In this document: piece by piece, positions 51,633 to 60,710 of the stretch
Layout of the letters: the number at the start of each line of letters is the position of its first letter
Numbering within the stretch: the stretch's first letter is position 1
Origin: Subtercola boreus
GTDB taxonomy: Bacteria; Actinomycetota; Actinomycetes; Actinomycetales; Microbacteriaceae
Length of the DNA stretch: 64,000 bases
Assembly (NCBI RefSeq): GCF_003399625.1
Contig: NZ_NBXA01000018.1
Coordinates: 1-64,000 of the forward strand
Direction: 5' to 3'
Notes under the pieces: generated by a model
What the model was told of the DNA's origin: nothing
The model's database searches: none
Seen by the model: the letters and a program-made list of their open reading frames with translations, nothing else
Made by a program: the position numbers and the translations under genes

Positions 51633-51763
51633 TCAGCCTCCCCAGCCGACCTGCACGTCCGATTCGCCGTGCAACATGCGACACGCCAAAGCGCGTTACG
51701 GGTGTGTTGCCGCATCGCGCCTAGGTTGATCAAAAGAAATACATACTCAGCATAACATTAACT

Positions 51764-51780
51764 CTCAACTTGAGCTTGAG
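51764..51780 (+). promoter_or_regulatory. Palindrome plus half-site in the ftsZ leader
   Basis: CTCAAcTTGAG (51764-51774) is followed directly by cTTGAG (51775-51780). The 163-base gap before ftsZ is unusually AT-rich here, with a TAGGTT -10 candidate at 51722-51727. It is a plausible operator, perhaps for FtsR, but no binding data support that. Confidence 0.4.
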
Positions 51781-51795
51781 ACCCGGAGGCCGGAC

Positions 51796-53016
51796 GTGAC
51801 ATCGAACCAGAACTACCTCGCCGTGATCAAAGTGGTCGGCATCGGTGGCGGCGGCGTGAATGCCGTCAACCGGATGATCGAACTCGGCCTTCGCGGAGTC
51901 GAATTCATCGCCATCAACACCGACGCCCAGGCGCTGCTGATGAGCGACGCCGACGTGAAGCTCGACGTGGGCCGTGAGCTCACCCGTGGCCTCGGTGCCG
52001 GGGCCGACCCCGAAGTCGGTCGCCGCGCCGCCGAAGACCACGCCGAAGAGATCGAAGAGGCCCTCGCCGGGGCCGACATGGTCTTCGTCACCGCCGGTGA
52101 GGGTGGTGGCACCGGAACCGGTGGTGCCCCTGTCGTCGCCCGCATCGCCAAGTCGATCGGCGCGCTCACCATCGGTGTCGTCACGAAGCCCTTCGGTTTC
52201 GAGGGCAAGCGCCGCATGGCCCAGGCCGAAGACGGCGTCGCGACCCTGAAGAACGAGGTCGACACCCTCATCGTCGTGCCGAACGATCGCCTGCTCGAGA
52301 TCAGCGACCGCGGCATCAGCATGCTGGAGGCCTTCTCGACGGCCGACCAGGTGCTGCTCGCCGGTGTGCAGGGCATCACCGACCTGATCACCACCCCGGG
52401 TCTCATCAACCTCGACTTCGCCGACGTCAAGAGTGTCATGCAGGGTGCAGGATCAGCGCTCATGGGCATCGGATCGGCGAGGGGAGCCGACCGCGCCATC
52501 AAGGCCGCAGAGCTCGCCGTCGCCTCCCCGCTCCTCGAGGCGAGCATCGAGGGCGCCCACGGCGTGCTCCTCTCCATCCAGGGCGGATCGAACCTCGGCA
52601 TCTTCGAGATCAACGACGCCGCGAAGCTCGTGCAGGACGCGGTGCACCCCGAGGCCAACATCATCTTCGGTGCCGTCATCGACGACACCCTGGGCGACGA
52701 GGTGCGGGTCACCGTCATCGCGGCCGGCTTCGACACGGCCGAGACCATCGCCGATGCGGCCGCCAAGCGCGGCTTCACGGTGCCGAACGACGCGAGCGAC
52801 CTGTTCGCCGGGGCCGGCGCGGGAGCGGGTTCAGGATCGGGTTCCGCGGGCGCACCGGCCGCCCCGCCGACCCGCCGTGACCGTGCGGAGGAGCCGCAGT
52901 CCTCCGCAGCCTCCTGGGCGCAGAACCCGGAGCACAGCCTCACCGGCACGGCCCAGCTCGACCCGGCCTCGGACGACGACGACTCCGATCTCGACGTCCC
53001 CGACTTCCTGAAGTAG
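51796..53016 (+). CDS. ftsZ: Cell division GTPase FtsZ
   Basis: A 406-residue tubulin homologue that builds the Z-ring. [17 protein letters not shown], the tubulin signature [15 protein letters not shown], the NTDAQAL T3 region and the synergy loop [26 protein letters not shown] are intact. A Gly/Ala/Ser linker leads to the C-terminal interaction tip [14 protein letters not shown], which binds SepF and FtsW in actinobacteria. The GTG at 51796 has GGAGG upstream. Its own leader suggests a separate promoter within the cluster. Confidence 0.97.
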   Translation: MTSNQNYLAVIKVVGIGGGGVNAVNRMIELGLRGVEFIAINTDAQALLMSDADVKLDVGRELTRGLGAGADPEVGRRAAEDHAEEIEEALAGADMVFVTAGEGGGTGTGGAPVVARIAKSIGALTIGVVTKPFGFEGKRRMAQAEDGVATLKNEVDTLIVVPNDRLLEISDRGISMLEAFSTADQVLLAGVQGITDLITTPGLINLDFADVKSVMQGAGSALMGIGSARGADRAIKAAELAVASPLLEASIEGAHGVLLSIQGGSNLGIFEINDAAKLVQDAVHPEANIIFGAVIDDTLGDEVRVTVIAAGFDTAETIADAAAKRGFTVPNDASDLFAGAGAGAGSGSGSAGAPAAPPTRRDRAEEPQSSAASWAQNPEHSLTGTAQLDPASDDDDSDLDVPDFLK

Positions 53017-53036
53017 CAGCCATCGCAGAGAGCACC

Positions 53037-53738
53037 GTGCCGGACGAGGGCGGGCCGGGCCTCACGGCTCGGCTCGCCCTCGTCCGTGCATCCATCGCCG
53101 GGGCGGCGGATGCCGCGGGCCGGAGTGTCGACGACCTGACCCTGATCGCCGTGACGAAGTTCCACGACGCCGCGCTGCTCCGCGACCTCGCCGCCCTCGG
53201 GATCACAGATTTCGGCGAGAGCCGACACCAGGAGGCCCGCGAGAAGGCGCGCGAACTCGCCGACCTCGACGTCACCTGGCATTTCATCGGCCAGCTGCAG
53301 AGCAAGAAGGCCAGGCAGGTCGCCGAGTACGCCAGCGTCATCCACTCGGTCGACCGTGCGTCGCTCGCCGACCTGCTCGCCTCTGAGGAGCGGGAGGCGG
53401 ACGGAACGCGGATCGGCTGTTTCGTTCAGGTCAACCTCACGCCGGATCCCGATCGCGGGGGCGTCAGGCCCGAGGATGCCGTGGCCCTCGCCGAACATAT
53501 CGAGACGCTCCCCGGGCTCGATCTCCGGGGGGTGATGGCCGTCGCGCCGAACGAGGGCGAACCCCGCGCGGCCTTCGCCCAGCTGCGGAGCATCTCCGAC
53601 GCCGTTCGGGCCAGTGTGCCCCGGGCATCCGCCATCTCTGCGGGCATGTCGAACGACTTCGCCGAAGCGATCGCCGAGGGCGCGACACACCTACGGATCG
53701 GTTCCGCAATCACCGGAATCCGACCGGCGCGCGGTTAA
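53037..53738 (+). CDS. PLP homeostasis protein (YggS/PLPBP family)
   Basis: A 233-residue single-domain alanine-racemase-like barrel that binds PLP without known catalysis. The PLP Lys is in [26 protein letters not shown] replaces the usual [22 protein letters not shown] and [25 protein letters not shown] are conserved. The gene lies in its usual dcw position before sepF. In many actinobacteria a polyphenol oxidase (YfiH/PgeF) gene sits between ftsZ and this gene; it is missing here. GTG start 20 bases after ftsZ. Confidence 0.9.
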   Translation: MPDEGGPGLTARLALVRASIAGAADAAGRSVDDLTLIAVTKFHDAALLRDLAALGITDFGESRHQEAREKARELADLDVTWHFIGQLQSKKARQVAEYASVIHSVDRASLADLLASEEREADGTRIGCFVQVNLTPDPDRGGVRPEDAVALAEHIETLPGLDLRGVMAVAPNEGEPRAAFAQLRSISDAVRASVPRASAISAGMSNDFAEAIAEGATHLRIGSAITGIRPARG

Positions 53739-53778
53739 TCTCTACGTAGGCACCCGAACATCCAACCCGGAGGAAGAC

Positions 53779-54303
53779 ATGGCCAATCCACTACGCAAGA
53801 CGATGGTCTACCTCGGGCTTGCCGATGAAGAGCTCGAGTACGAAGACACGCAGGCTGCCCCTGTGGCGCACGTCGCCCACCCGCAGGCCACCCAGGCACC
53901 CGTCGAGCGTGCGGTCGCCCCGGCTCGCGAACACACCTCCCGGGCCGAGTCGAACTCCGGTCGTGCCCCGGTGACCCCACTCCGTCGAACCACGACTCCC
54001 AAAGAGGCGGCCCCGCTCGAAATGAATGAAATCCTCACCGTCCACCCGAAGCAGTACAAAGACGCGCAGATCATCGCCGAAAGCTTCCGCGAGGGAATCC
54101 CCGTGATCATCAACCTGTCGCAGATGACGGATGCCGACGCGCGGAGACTCATCGACTTCGCAGGTGGCCTCTCCCAGGGCCTCTACGGCAAGATCGAACG
54201 GGTCACCAGCAAGGTCTTCCTGCTCTCCCCGTCGCACGTATCCGTGTCCGGTGAGGCCCAGACCGACGCACGCACAGAATCTTCCTTCTTCGTCCAGTCA
54301 TAA
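53779..54303 (+). CDS. sepF: Division protein SepF
   Basis: A 174-residue protein. The N-terminal amphipathic helix ([14 protein letters not shown]) anchors to the membrane, a disordered Ala/Pro/Arg linker follows, and residues about 83-165 form the SepF core ([48 protein letters not shown]). SepF tethers FtsZ to the membrane in bacteria that lack FtsA, which matches the absence of ftsA here. GGAGGAAG precedes the ATG. Confidence 0.95.
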   Translation: MANPLRKTMVYLGLADEELEYEDTQAAPVAHVAHPQATQAPVERAVAPAREHTSRAESNSGRAPVTPLRRTTTPKEAAPLEMNEILTVHPKQYKDAQIIAESFREGIPVIINLSQMTDADARRLIDFAGGLSQGLYGKIERVTSKVFLLSPSHVSVSGEAQTDARTESSFFVQS

Positions 54304-54310
54304 TTGACGG

Positions 54311-54622
54311 GTGGGTTCACTCGTAGCAATCATCGCGACCGTCGTCTATCTGGCGCTGCTCCTCTTCTTCTTCGTGATGTGGGGCAGGTTCATCCTCGAC
54401 CTCGTTCGGAGTTTCCAGCGTCAGTGGCGGCCCCAGGGTGCCGTCCTGGTGCTCGCTGAGGTTGCCTACACGGTGACCGATCCGCCGATCAGGTTCTTCC
54501 GGCGGTTGATACCGCCGCTCAGGATCGGACCGGTCGCCTTCGATTTCGGCTGGACCATCGTGATGCTTCTCGTGATCATCCTGTTGTCCGTGGCCAATTA
54601 CGCGCGGGTGATTGCCGCTTGA
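54311..54622 (+). CDS. YggT family membrane protein
   Basis: A 103-residue protein with two hydrophobic segments (about 3-25 and 75-98) and the family signature TDPPIRFFRRLIPPLRIGPVAFDFGW. YggT proteins sit next to sepF in most actinobacterial and cyanobacterial genomes and are thought to help division or osmotic homeostasis. The GTG starts 7 bases after the sepF stop, so it is likely co-translated. Confidence 0.85.
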   Translation: MGSLVAIIATVVYLALLLFFFVMWGRFILDLVRSFQRQWRPQGAVLVLAEVAYTVTDPPIRFFRRLIPPLRIGPVAFDFGWTIVMLLVIILLSVANYARVIAA

Positions 54623-54662
54623 TCGCGTGTCGCATGTATCGTAGTTGCTGAAACGCCAAAAC

Positions 54663-54695
54663 GTTCCCTAGACAGCCTCTGGGTTCCCTAGACAG
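54663..54695 (+). promoter_or_regulatory. Direct repeat GTTCCCTAGACAG x2 before divIVA
   Basis: The 13-mer GTTCCCTAGACAG occurs at 54663-54675 and 54683-54695, exactly 20 bp apart (two helical turns), 25 bases before the divIVA ATG. A TATCGT -10 candidate lies upstream near 54635. This is either a protein-binding direct repeat or an mRNA leader element. Confidence 0.55.
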
Positions 54696-54720
54696 TCACA
54701 AGTAATAAAGGTGGAAGAAC

Positions 54721-55398
54721 ATGCCGTTAACTCCGGAAGAAGTTGTTAACAAGCGCTTCTCGCAAACCCAGTTTCGGGCCGGTTACGACCAGGACGAGGT
54801 CGATGACTTCCTCGACGAGGTCGTAGTCGAGCTTCGTCGCCTGATTGCCGAGAACGAAGAGCTCCGCGCGGGGATCGTCCCGAGTGCCGCGCCTGTTGCT
54901 GCCACGAGCGCGACTGCCGCCAGCGAAGAGGCTGCACCGGCCGAGCCCGCAGCAGAGGTCAGCGAGCAGACGGCTGTCGTCGACCTGGTCAAGGAGGCTC
55001 CGGCCGAGACGCCCGAGCCCATCTCGGCTCCCGTCGCCGCCGCACCGACCACCGTCGGTGACCCCGAAGACGCCGCAAGCACCACCAGCCTGCTGCAGCT
55101 CGCCCGCCGCCTGCACGACGAGCACGTCAAGGAGGGCTCCGACAAGCGCGCCGCCCTCATCGAGGAGGGCCAGGCCACGGCCAACCGCCTCGTCGCAGAG
55201 GCCGAGGCGAAGCAGCGCACCGAGCTCGCCAAGCTGAACCAGGAGAAGGCCGGCATCGAGCACCGCATCGATGAGCTCCGCACCTTCGAGAAGGAGTACC
55301 GCCAGAAGCTGCGCGGCTACATCGAGAGCCAGCTCAGCGACCTCGACTCCTCCGGCGAGAGTGCTCCCGCCGGCAGCTTCCAGGGCTTTGGAGCCTGA
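54721..55398 (+). CDS. divIVA: Polar growth/division scaffold DivIVA (Wag31)
   Basis: A 225-residue coiled-coil protein. The conserved membrane-binding N terminus is LTPEEVVNKRFSQTQFRAGYDQDEVDDFLDEVVVELRRLI. A Pro/Ala/Glu-rich insertion (about 50-120) separates it from the C-terminal coiled coil (LLQLARRLHDEHVKEGSDKR to the end), as in Wag31. It marks negative curvature at poles and septa and recruits wall synthesis. GGTGGAAG precedes the ATG; lspA overlaps its end. Confidence 0.94.
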   Translation: MPLTPEEVVNKRFSQTQFRAGYDQDEVDDFLDEVVVELRRLIAENEELRAGIVPSAAPVAATSATAASEEAAPAEPAAEVSEQTAVVDLVKEAPAETPEPISAPVAAAPTTVGDPEDAASTTSLLQLARRLHDEHVKEGSDKRAALIEEGQATANRLVAEAEAKQRTELAKLNQEKAGIEHRIDELRTFEKEYRQKLRGYIESQLSDLDSSGESAPAGSFQGFGA

Positions 55399-56023
55399 GC
55401 ACGAGGCGACAGCCCCGAACCTCGACGCCGGAGTCACCCCAGAGGTGACTCCGGCCGAGGGCCGATCGAGAACGATCAGTGTTCGCGCACTGGTCGTTCT
55501 CGTGGTTGTGGCGGTTGTCGTCCTCGCCATCGACCAGGGTGCCAAAGCGCTCGTCGTCGCCAACCTTCCACTGAACGAGTACGTCCCTGTGCTGGGAGAC
55601 GTTCTGCAGTTCTTCTACGTGACCAACTCCGGCGCCGCGTTCTCGATCGGCAACGCCTACACCTGGATCTTCTCGATCCTCGCGGCCGCTGTCGTCGTCT
55701 TCATCGTCTGGTTCGCCCGGCGCATCCGCTCCCTCGGCTGGGCCGTGGTCTTCGGGCTCCTGCTCGGCGGAGTGCTCGGAAACCTCGGCGACCGGCTGTT
55801 CCGCGAACCGGGGTTCGGAGTGGGCCACGTGGTCGACTTCGTCAAGATCCCGTTGCTTCCCGCGATCTTCAATCTCGCCGACACGGCGATCTGCGCGGCG
55901 ATGGTCGTCTTCCTTGTCCTCACGATCCGGGGAATCGGACTTGACGGGCGTCGTGCTGCTCGGCAGGAGCCGTCTGGTGCGTCGGATGTCGCGGCCGACC
56001 CTGTCGCAGAGAAAACCGACTGA
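55388..56023 (+). CDS. lspA: Lipoprotein signal peptidase LspA
   Basis: A 211-residue aspartyl membrane peptidase with four helices that cuts prolipoproteins. Core motifs: [49 protein letters not shown] (first catalytic Asp) and FNLADTAIC (second Asp). The start is uncertain: TTG at 55388 overlaps the divIVA end by 11 bases and gives an N-terminal tail of about 35 residues; GTG at 55445 is an alternative. The window's lipoprotein ending at 7873 would be a client. Confidence 0.9.
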   Translation: MEPEHEATAPNLDAGVTPEVTPAEGRSRTISVRALVVLVVVAVVVLAIDQGAKALVVANLPLNEYVPVLGDVLQFFYVTNSGAAFSIGNAYTWIFSILAAAVVVFIVWFARRIRSLGWAVVFGLLLGGVLGNLGDRLFREPGFGVGHVVDFVKIPLLPAIFNLADTAICAAMVVFLVLTIRGIGLDGRRAARQEPSGASDVAADPVAEKTD

Positions 56024-56024
56024 C

Positions 56025-56945
56025 GTGGAATCCCGTCAACTCCCGGTGCCCGACGGCCTCGACGGCGAACGTGTGGACGCCGCGCTGGCCAAACTGATGG
56101 GCTTCTCCCGCAGCTTCGCCGCCGACGTGGTCGAGGCCGGCGGAGTGAGCGTCGACGGGCGCGTCGTCGGCAAGTCCGACCGGCTCCGGCAGGGGACCTG
56201 GCTCGAAGTGAACTGGGCACCGAAACAGGAGCTGCGCATCGAACCGACGCCGGTCGAGAATCTCACGATCATCCACGACGACGACGACATCGTCGTGGTG
56301 GACAAGCCCGTCGGGGTCGCCGCGCACCCCTCCGTCGGCTGGACCGGCCCCACCGTTCTCGGTGCCCTCGCCGCCGCCGGCTTCCGCATCTCGACCTCGG
56401 GCGCCGCCGAGCGCGCCGGCATCGTGCACCGCCTCGACGCCGGTACCAGCGGGCTGATGGTCGTCGCGAAGAGCGAAGACGCCTACACCTGGCTGAAGCG
56501 GCTCTTCCATGACCGCGAGGTCGACAAGATCTACCACGCCGTCGTACAGGGGCACCCCGATCCCCTCGCCGGCACCATCGATGCGCCCATCGGTCGCCAC
56601 CCGCGCTCCGACTGGAAGTTCGCGGTGGTGGCGTCGGGCAAGCCGAGCGTCACGCACTACGAGACACTCGAAGCGTTCCCGAGCGCGTCGCTGCTCGAGA
56701 TCCACCTCGAGACCGGCCGCACGCACCAGATCCGCGTGCACATGGCCGCTCAGCGGCACCCGTGCGTCGGGGATGCGATGTACGGCGCCGATCCGACGAT
56801 CTCGGCCCGTCTCGGGCTCAGCCGGCAGTGGCTGCACGCCCTGAAACTCGGCTTCGTGCATCCGGCATCGCGGGAGTATGTGCAGTTCTCCTCGACCTAT
56901 CCGGCCGACCTGCAGCACGCGCTCGACACCCTCGGCACCGACTGA
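56025..56945 (+). CDS. rluD: RNA pseudouridine synthase (RluD family)
   Basis: A 306-residue RluA-family enzyme. An S4 domain at the N terminus (about 10-70: [32 protein letters not shown]) precedes the catalytic domain with [15 protein letters not shown] (catalytic Asp138), [24 protein letters not shown] and HALKLGF. It makes pseudouridines in 23S rRNA. The GTG begins 1 base after the lspA stop; an ATG at 55986 inside lspA is less likely. Confidence 0.9.
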   Translation: MESRQLPVPDGLDGERVDAALAKLMGFSRSFAADVVEAGGVSVDGRVVGKSDRLRQGTWLEVNWAPKQELRIEPTPVENLTIIHDDDDIVVVDKPVGVAAHPSVGWTGPTVLGALAAAGFRISTSGAAERAGIVHRLDAGTSGLMVVAKSEDAYTWLKRLFHDREVDKIYHAVVQGHPDPLAGTIDAPIGRHPRSDWKFAVVASGKPSVTHYETLEAFPSASLLEIHLETGRTHQIRVHMAAQRHPCVGDAMYGADPTISARLGLSRQWLHALKLGFVHPASREYVQFSSTYPADLQHALDTLGTD

Positions 56946-56963
56946 ATGTCGGCGGGCTGAGGC

Positions 56964-56969
56964 TAAACT
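56964..56969 (+). promoter_or_regulatory. -10 box of dnaE
   Basis: TAAACT, 33 bases before the TTG start of dnaE, with GGAGAAG between them as ribosome site. Confidence 0.4.
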
Positions 56970-57002
56970 GGTGACCTCAACCTCTAGCTAGTCGGAGAAG
57001 AT

Positions 57003-60000
57003 TTGTCACCCGCGTCCGATTCGTTCGTTCATCTCCACGTGCACTCCGAGTACTCCATGCTCGATGGCGCCGCACGTGTGAAACCCCTGATCGAGGCGGC
57101 CGTCGAGCAGGGGATGCCCGCTGTCGCCGTCACCGACCACGGCAACGTCTTCGGTGCCTTCGACTTCTGGAAGACGGCGACCGACGCCGGCATCAAGCCC
57201 ATCATCGGCACAGAGGCCTACATCACGCCGGGCACGCACCGCGGAGACAAGACCAGGGTCAAATGGGGCGGCCCGAACTCGGGGCGCGACGATGTCTCGG
57301 GTTCGGGTGCGTACACGCACATGACGCTCCTGAGCGAGAACACGGCCGGGATGCACAACCTTTTCCGGCTCTCCTCGCGGGCGTCGCTCGAGGGCTACTA
57401 CTTCAAGCCACGCATGGACAGGGAACTGCTCTCGCAGTACTCGAAGGGCCTCATCGCGACCACCGGGTGCCCGTCGGGCGAGGTGCAGACGCGCCTCCGC
57501 CTCGGGCAGTACGACGAGGCCGTGAAGGCCGCATCCGACTACCGCGACATCTTCGGTGCCGAGAACTACTTCGCCGAGATCATGGACCATGGGCTCGGCA
57601 TCGAGCGCCAGATCATGGGCGACCTGCTGCGGCTCGCGAAGCAGCTCGACCTGCCGCTGGTCGCCACGAACGACCTGCACTACACGCACGCCCACGACGC
57701 GACATCTCATGCCGCCCTGCTCTGTGTGCAGTCTGGGTCGACGCTGAGCGACCCGAACCGGTTCAAGTTCGACGCCGATGAGTTCTACCTGAAGACCGCT
57801 GCGGAGATGCGGCAGATCTTCCGCGATCATCCGGAGGCCTGCGACAACACCCTGCTGATCGCTGAGCGCTGCGAAGTGAAGTTCGACACGTCGGCGAGCT
57901 ACATGCCGCGCTACCCCGTGCCCGCCGGTGAGACCGAGGACACCTGGTTCATCCAGGAGGTCGAGAAGGGGCTCGTCGACCGCTACCCGCTGGGCATCCC
58001 GTCGGATGTGCGCGCCCGGGCCGACTACGAGGTCGGTGTCATCGTGCAGATGGGGTTCCCCGGCTACTTCCTGGTGGTGGCCGACTTCATCAACTGGTCG
58101 AAGAACAACGGCATCCGGGTCGGGCCCGGCCGTGGATCCGGTGCCGGCTCGATGGTGGCGTACGCGATGCGCATCACCGACCTCGACCCGATCCGCCACG
58201 GCCTGATCTTCGAGCGGTTCCTGAACCCGGATCGCGTCTCGATGCCCGACTTCGACGTCGACTTCGACGACCGGCGCCGCGGCGAGGTCATCCGGTACGT
58301 GACCGACAAGTACGGCGACGAGCGCGTCGCCCAGATCGTGACCTACGGCACCATCAAGGCGAAGCAGGCGCTGAAGGACAGCTCGCGCGTGCTCGGCTTC
58401 CCGTTCGGCATGGGGGAGAAGCTCACCAAGGCGATGCCGCCGCCCATCATGGGCAAGGACATCCCCCTCTCGGGCATCTTCGACACGGCGCATCCGCGGT
58501 TCAAGGAGGCGTCGGATGTGCGCGCCGTCATCGAGGCCGACCCCGAGGCCCGCACGGTGTTCGAGACGGCCGTCGGCATCGAGAACCTGAAGCGCCAGTG
58601 GGGCGTGCATGCGGCCGGTGTGATCATGTCGAGCGATCCGCTGATCGACATCATCCCGATCATGAAGCGCGAGCAGGACGGCCAGATCGTCACGCAGTTC
58701 GACTATCCGGCCTGCGAGTCGCTCGGGCTGATCAAGATGGACTTCCTGGGGCTTCGAAACCTCACGATCATCGACGACGCGCTCGACAACATCGAGTCGA
58801 ACCGGGGTTTCCGGCCGGTGCTCGAAGAGCTGGAACTGGATGACGTCCCGGCCTACGAACTTCTGGCGAGGGGCGACACGCTCGGGGTCTTCCAGCTCGA
58901 CGGCGGGCCCATGCGCGGGCTCCTCCGGCTGATGAAGCCCGACAACTTCGAGGATATCTCGGCGATCCTCGCGCTCTACCGGCCGGGGCCGATGGGTGCC
59001 GACTCGCACACCAACTACGCGCTCCGCAAGAACGGGCTGCAGCAGGTCACGCCGATCCATCCGGAGCTCGAAGAGCCGCTCCGGGAGGTGCTCGGGCAGA
59101 CCTACGGCCTGATCGTCTACCAGGAGCAGGTCATGTCGATCGCGCAGAAGCTCGGCGGGTTCACGCTCGCCCAGGCCGACCTGCTGCGGCGGGCGATGGG
59201 CAAGAAGAAGAAGAGCGAGCTCGACAAGCAGTACGAGGGCTTCTCGAAGGGGATGAACGACAACGGCTACTCGAACGCGGCCGTCAAGACACTGTGGGAC
59301 ATCCTGCTGCCCTTCTCGGACTACGCGTTCAACAAGGCGCACTCCGCGGCCTACGGCGTCATCTCGTACTGGACCGCCTACCTCAAGGCCCACTACCCGG
59401 CCGAGTACATGGCGGCGCTGCTGACGTCGGTGGGCGACTCGAAGGACAAGTCGGCGATCTACCTGAACGAGTGCCGGCGCATGAACATCACCGTGCTGCC
59501 GCCGGATGTGAACGAGTCGATCGGGTTCTTCGCCGCCGTCGGCGAGGACATCCGGTTCGGCATGGGCGCTGTTCGGAACGTCGGTTTCGCCGTGGTCGAC
59601 CACATCATCGAGGCGCGGAAGTCCAAGGGCGCCTTCACGTCGTTCCACGACTTCCTGCAGAAGATCCCGCTGGCGGCGACCAACAAGCGCACGATCGAGT
59701 CTCTGATCAAGGCGGGAGCGTTCGACTCGCTGGGCGACACCCGCCGGGCGCTGGTGGAGATCCACGAGTCCGCGGTCGAGGCGGCTGTGAGCGAGAAGAG
59801 GGCCGAAGCGAACGGCCAGGTCGGCTTCGACTTCGACTCACTCTGGGATGCCCCGCAGGACAACCGGCAGGTGCCCGACCGGCCGGAGTGGTCCAAGCGC
59901 GACAAGCTCGCCTTCGAGCGCGACATGCTCGGGCTGTATGTGTCCGATCATCCGCTCGCCGGGCTTGAGATCGCCCTCGCCAAACACGCGTCGACGACCA

Positions 60001-60524
60001 TCACCGACATGCTGACCTCGGAGCACACGGCCGACGGTGACACCGTCGTGATCGCCGGGCTGATCACGAACGTGCAGCACCGGGTCGCCCGGAATTCCGG
60101 CAACCAGTACGGATCGATCGTGGTGGAGGACTTCGGCGGCGAGGTCACGGCCATGTTCATGGGCAAGGCTTACCAGGAGTTCTCGCCGGCCCTCACGAAC
60201 GACTCGATCGTGGTGCTGCGGGGGCGCGTGTCGATTCGGGATGACGGGATGAACCTGCACGCGTTCAGCCTGTTCACCCCCGACCTCGGCAACGCCGACG
60301 GGGGCGGGCCGATCGAGATCTCGATGGCCGACGCCCGGGCCACGACGGAGACGGTGCAGGCGCTGAACGACGTGCTGATCAGGCACTCCGGTGACAACGA
60401 GGTGCGGTTGAAGCTCCTGAAGGGCGGAACCGCGCGCGTGTTCGAGATCCCGTACCGCGTGCGCGTCACGGCCGACCTCTACGGCGAGCTGAAGTCGCTC
60501 CTCGGCCCCGCCTGCCTCCTCTGA
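57003..60524 (+). CDS. dnaE: DNA polymerase III alpha subunit DnaE1
   Basis: An 1173-residue replicative polymerase. N-terminal PHP domain (FVHLHVHSEYSMLDGAARV, VAVTDHGN, metal-ligand histidines intact), where actinobacterial DnaE1 carries proofreading; palm with the catalytic PDFDVDF (Asp416, Asp418, and a further Asp near TIIDDALD); fingers LLRRAMGKKKKSELDKQ; then an HhH region, an OB fold (about 1000-1090) and the C-terminal tail. The start is TTG at 57003 with GGAGAAG upstream. Full length. Confidence 0.96.
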   Translation: MSPASDSFVHLHVHSEYSMLDGAARVKPLIEAAVEQGMPAVAVTDHGNVFGAFDFWKTATDAGIKPIIGTEAYITPGTHRGDKTRVKWGGPNSGRDDVSGSGAYTHMTLLSENTAGMHNLFRLSSRASLEGYYFKPRMDRELLSQYSKGLIATTGCPSGEVQTRLRLGQYDEAVKAASDYRDIFGAENYFAEIMDHGLGIERQIMGDLLRLAKQLDLPLVATNDLHYTHAHDATSHAALLCVQSGSTLSDPNRFKFDADEFYLKTAAEMRQIFRDHPEACDNTLLIAERCEVKFDTSASYMPRYPVPAGETEDTWFIQEVEKGLVDRYPLGIPSDVRARADYEVGVIVQMGFPGYFLVVADFINWSKNNGIRVGPGRGSGAGSMVAYAMRITDLDPIRHGLIFERFLNPDRVSMPDFDVDFDDRRRGEVIRYVTDKYGDERVAQIVTYGTIKAKQALKDSSRVLGFPFGMGEKLTKAMPPPIMGKDIPLSGIFDTAHPRFKEASDVRAVIEADPEARTVFETAVGIENLKRQWGVHAAGVIMSSDPLIDIIPIMKREQDGQIVTQFDYPACESLGLIKMDFLGLRNLTIIDDALDNIESNRGFRPVLEELELDDVPAYELLARGDTLGVFQLDGGPMRGLLRLMKPDNFEDISAILALYRPGPMGADSHTNYALRKNGLQQVTPIHPELEEPLREVLGQTYGLIVYQEQVMSIAQKLGGFTLAQADLLRRAMGKKKKSELDKQYEGFSKGMNDNGYSNAAVKTLWDILLPFSDYAFNKAHSAAYGVISYWTAYLKAHYPAEYMAALLTSVGDSKDKSAIYLNECRRMNITVLPPDVNESIGFFAAVGEDIRFGMGAVRNVGFAVVDHIIEARKSKGAFTSFHDFLQKIPLAATNKRTIESLIKAGAFDSLGDTRRALVEIHESAVEAAVSEKRAEANGQVGFDFDSLWDAPQDNRQVPDRPEWSKRDKLAFERDMLGLYVSDHPLAGLEIALAKHASTTITDMLTSEHTADGDTVVIAGLITNVQHRVARNSGNQYGSIVVEDFGGEVTAMFMGKAYQEFSPALTNDSIVVLRGRVSIRDDGMNLHAFSLFTPDLGNADGGGPIEISMADARATTETVQALNDVLIRHSGDNEVRLKLLKGGTARVFEIPYRVRVTADLYGELKSLLGPACLL

Positions 60525-60582
60525 CCCCCGCCCGCCCGCTCCCCGCCCCCGCGCAGCCTCGGCTCGCCACCGCGTGCTTCCA

Positions 60583-60642
60583 ATCGAGTGGGCACTTCGG
60601 GCCCTCATCCCCAGATTTCGGGGCCCGAACTGCCCACTCGAT
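60583..60642. repeat. Palindromic element between dnaE and hisD
   Basis: 22-base arms at 60583-60604 (starts ATCGAGTGGGCACTTCGGG) and 60621-60642 (contains AACTGCCCACTCGAT) match at all but one position around a 16-base loop. It follows the dnaE stop by 58 bases and could terminate transcription. A related copy of identical geometry lies within ftsQ. Confidence 0.75.
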
Positions 60643-60695
60643 GTGGTGGCGGGGCGGTGGTGGCGAACGGGGCGAGGGCGGGGAGGGCGGGTTGG

Positions 60696-60701
60696 TAGAA
60701 T
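60696..60701 (+). promoter_or_regulatory. -10 box of hisD
   Basis: TAGAAT lies 9 bases before the first ATG of hisD, so the 5' leader would be at most a few bases long. Confidence 0.45.
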
Positions 60702-60710
60702 CGGGGGGCC

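Noticed and set aside
57006-59765. Minus-strand open frame of 919 codons opposite dnaE
   Set aside because: Shadow of the DNA polymerase gene; composition is typical of antisense high-GC frames.
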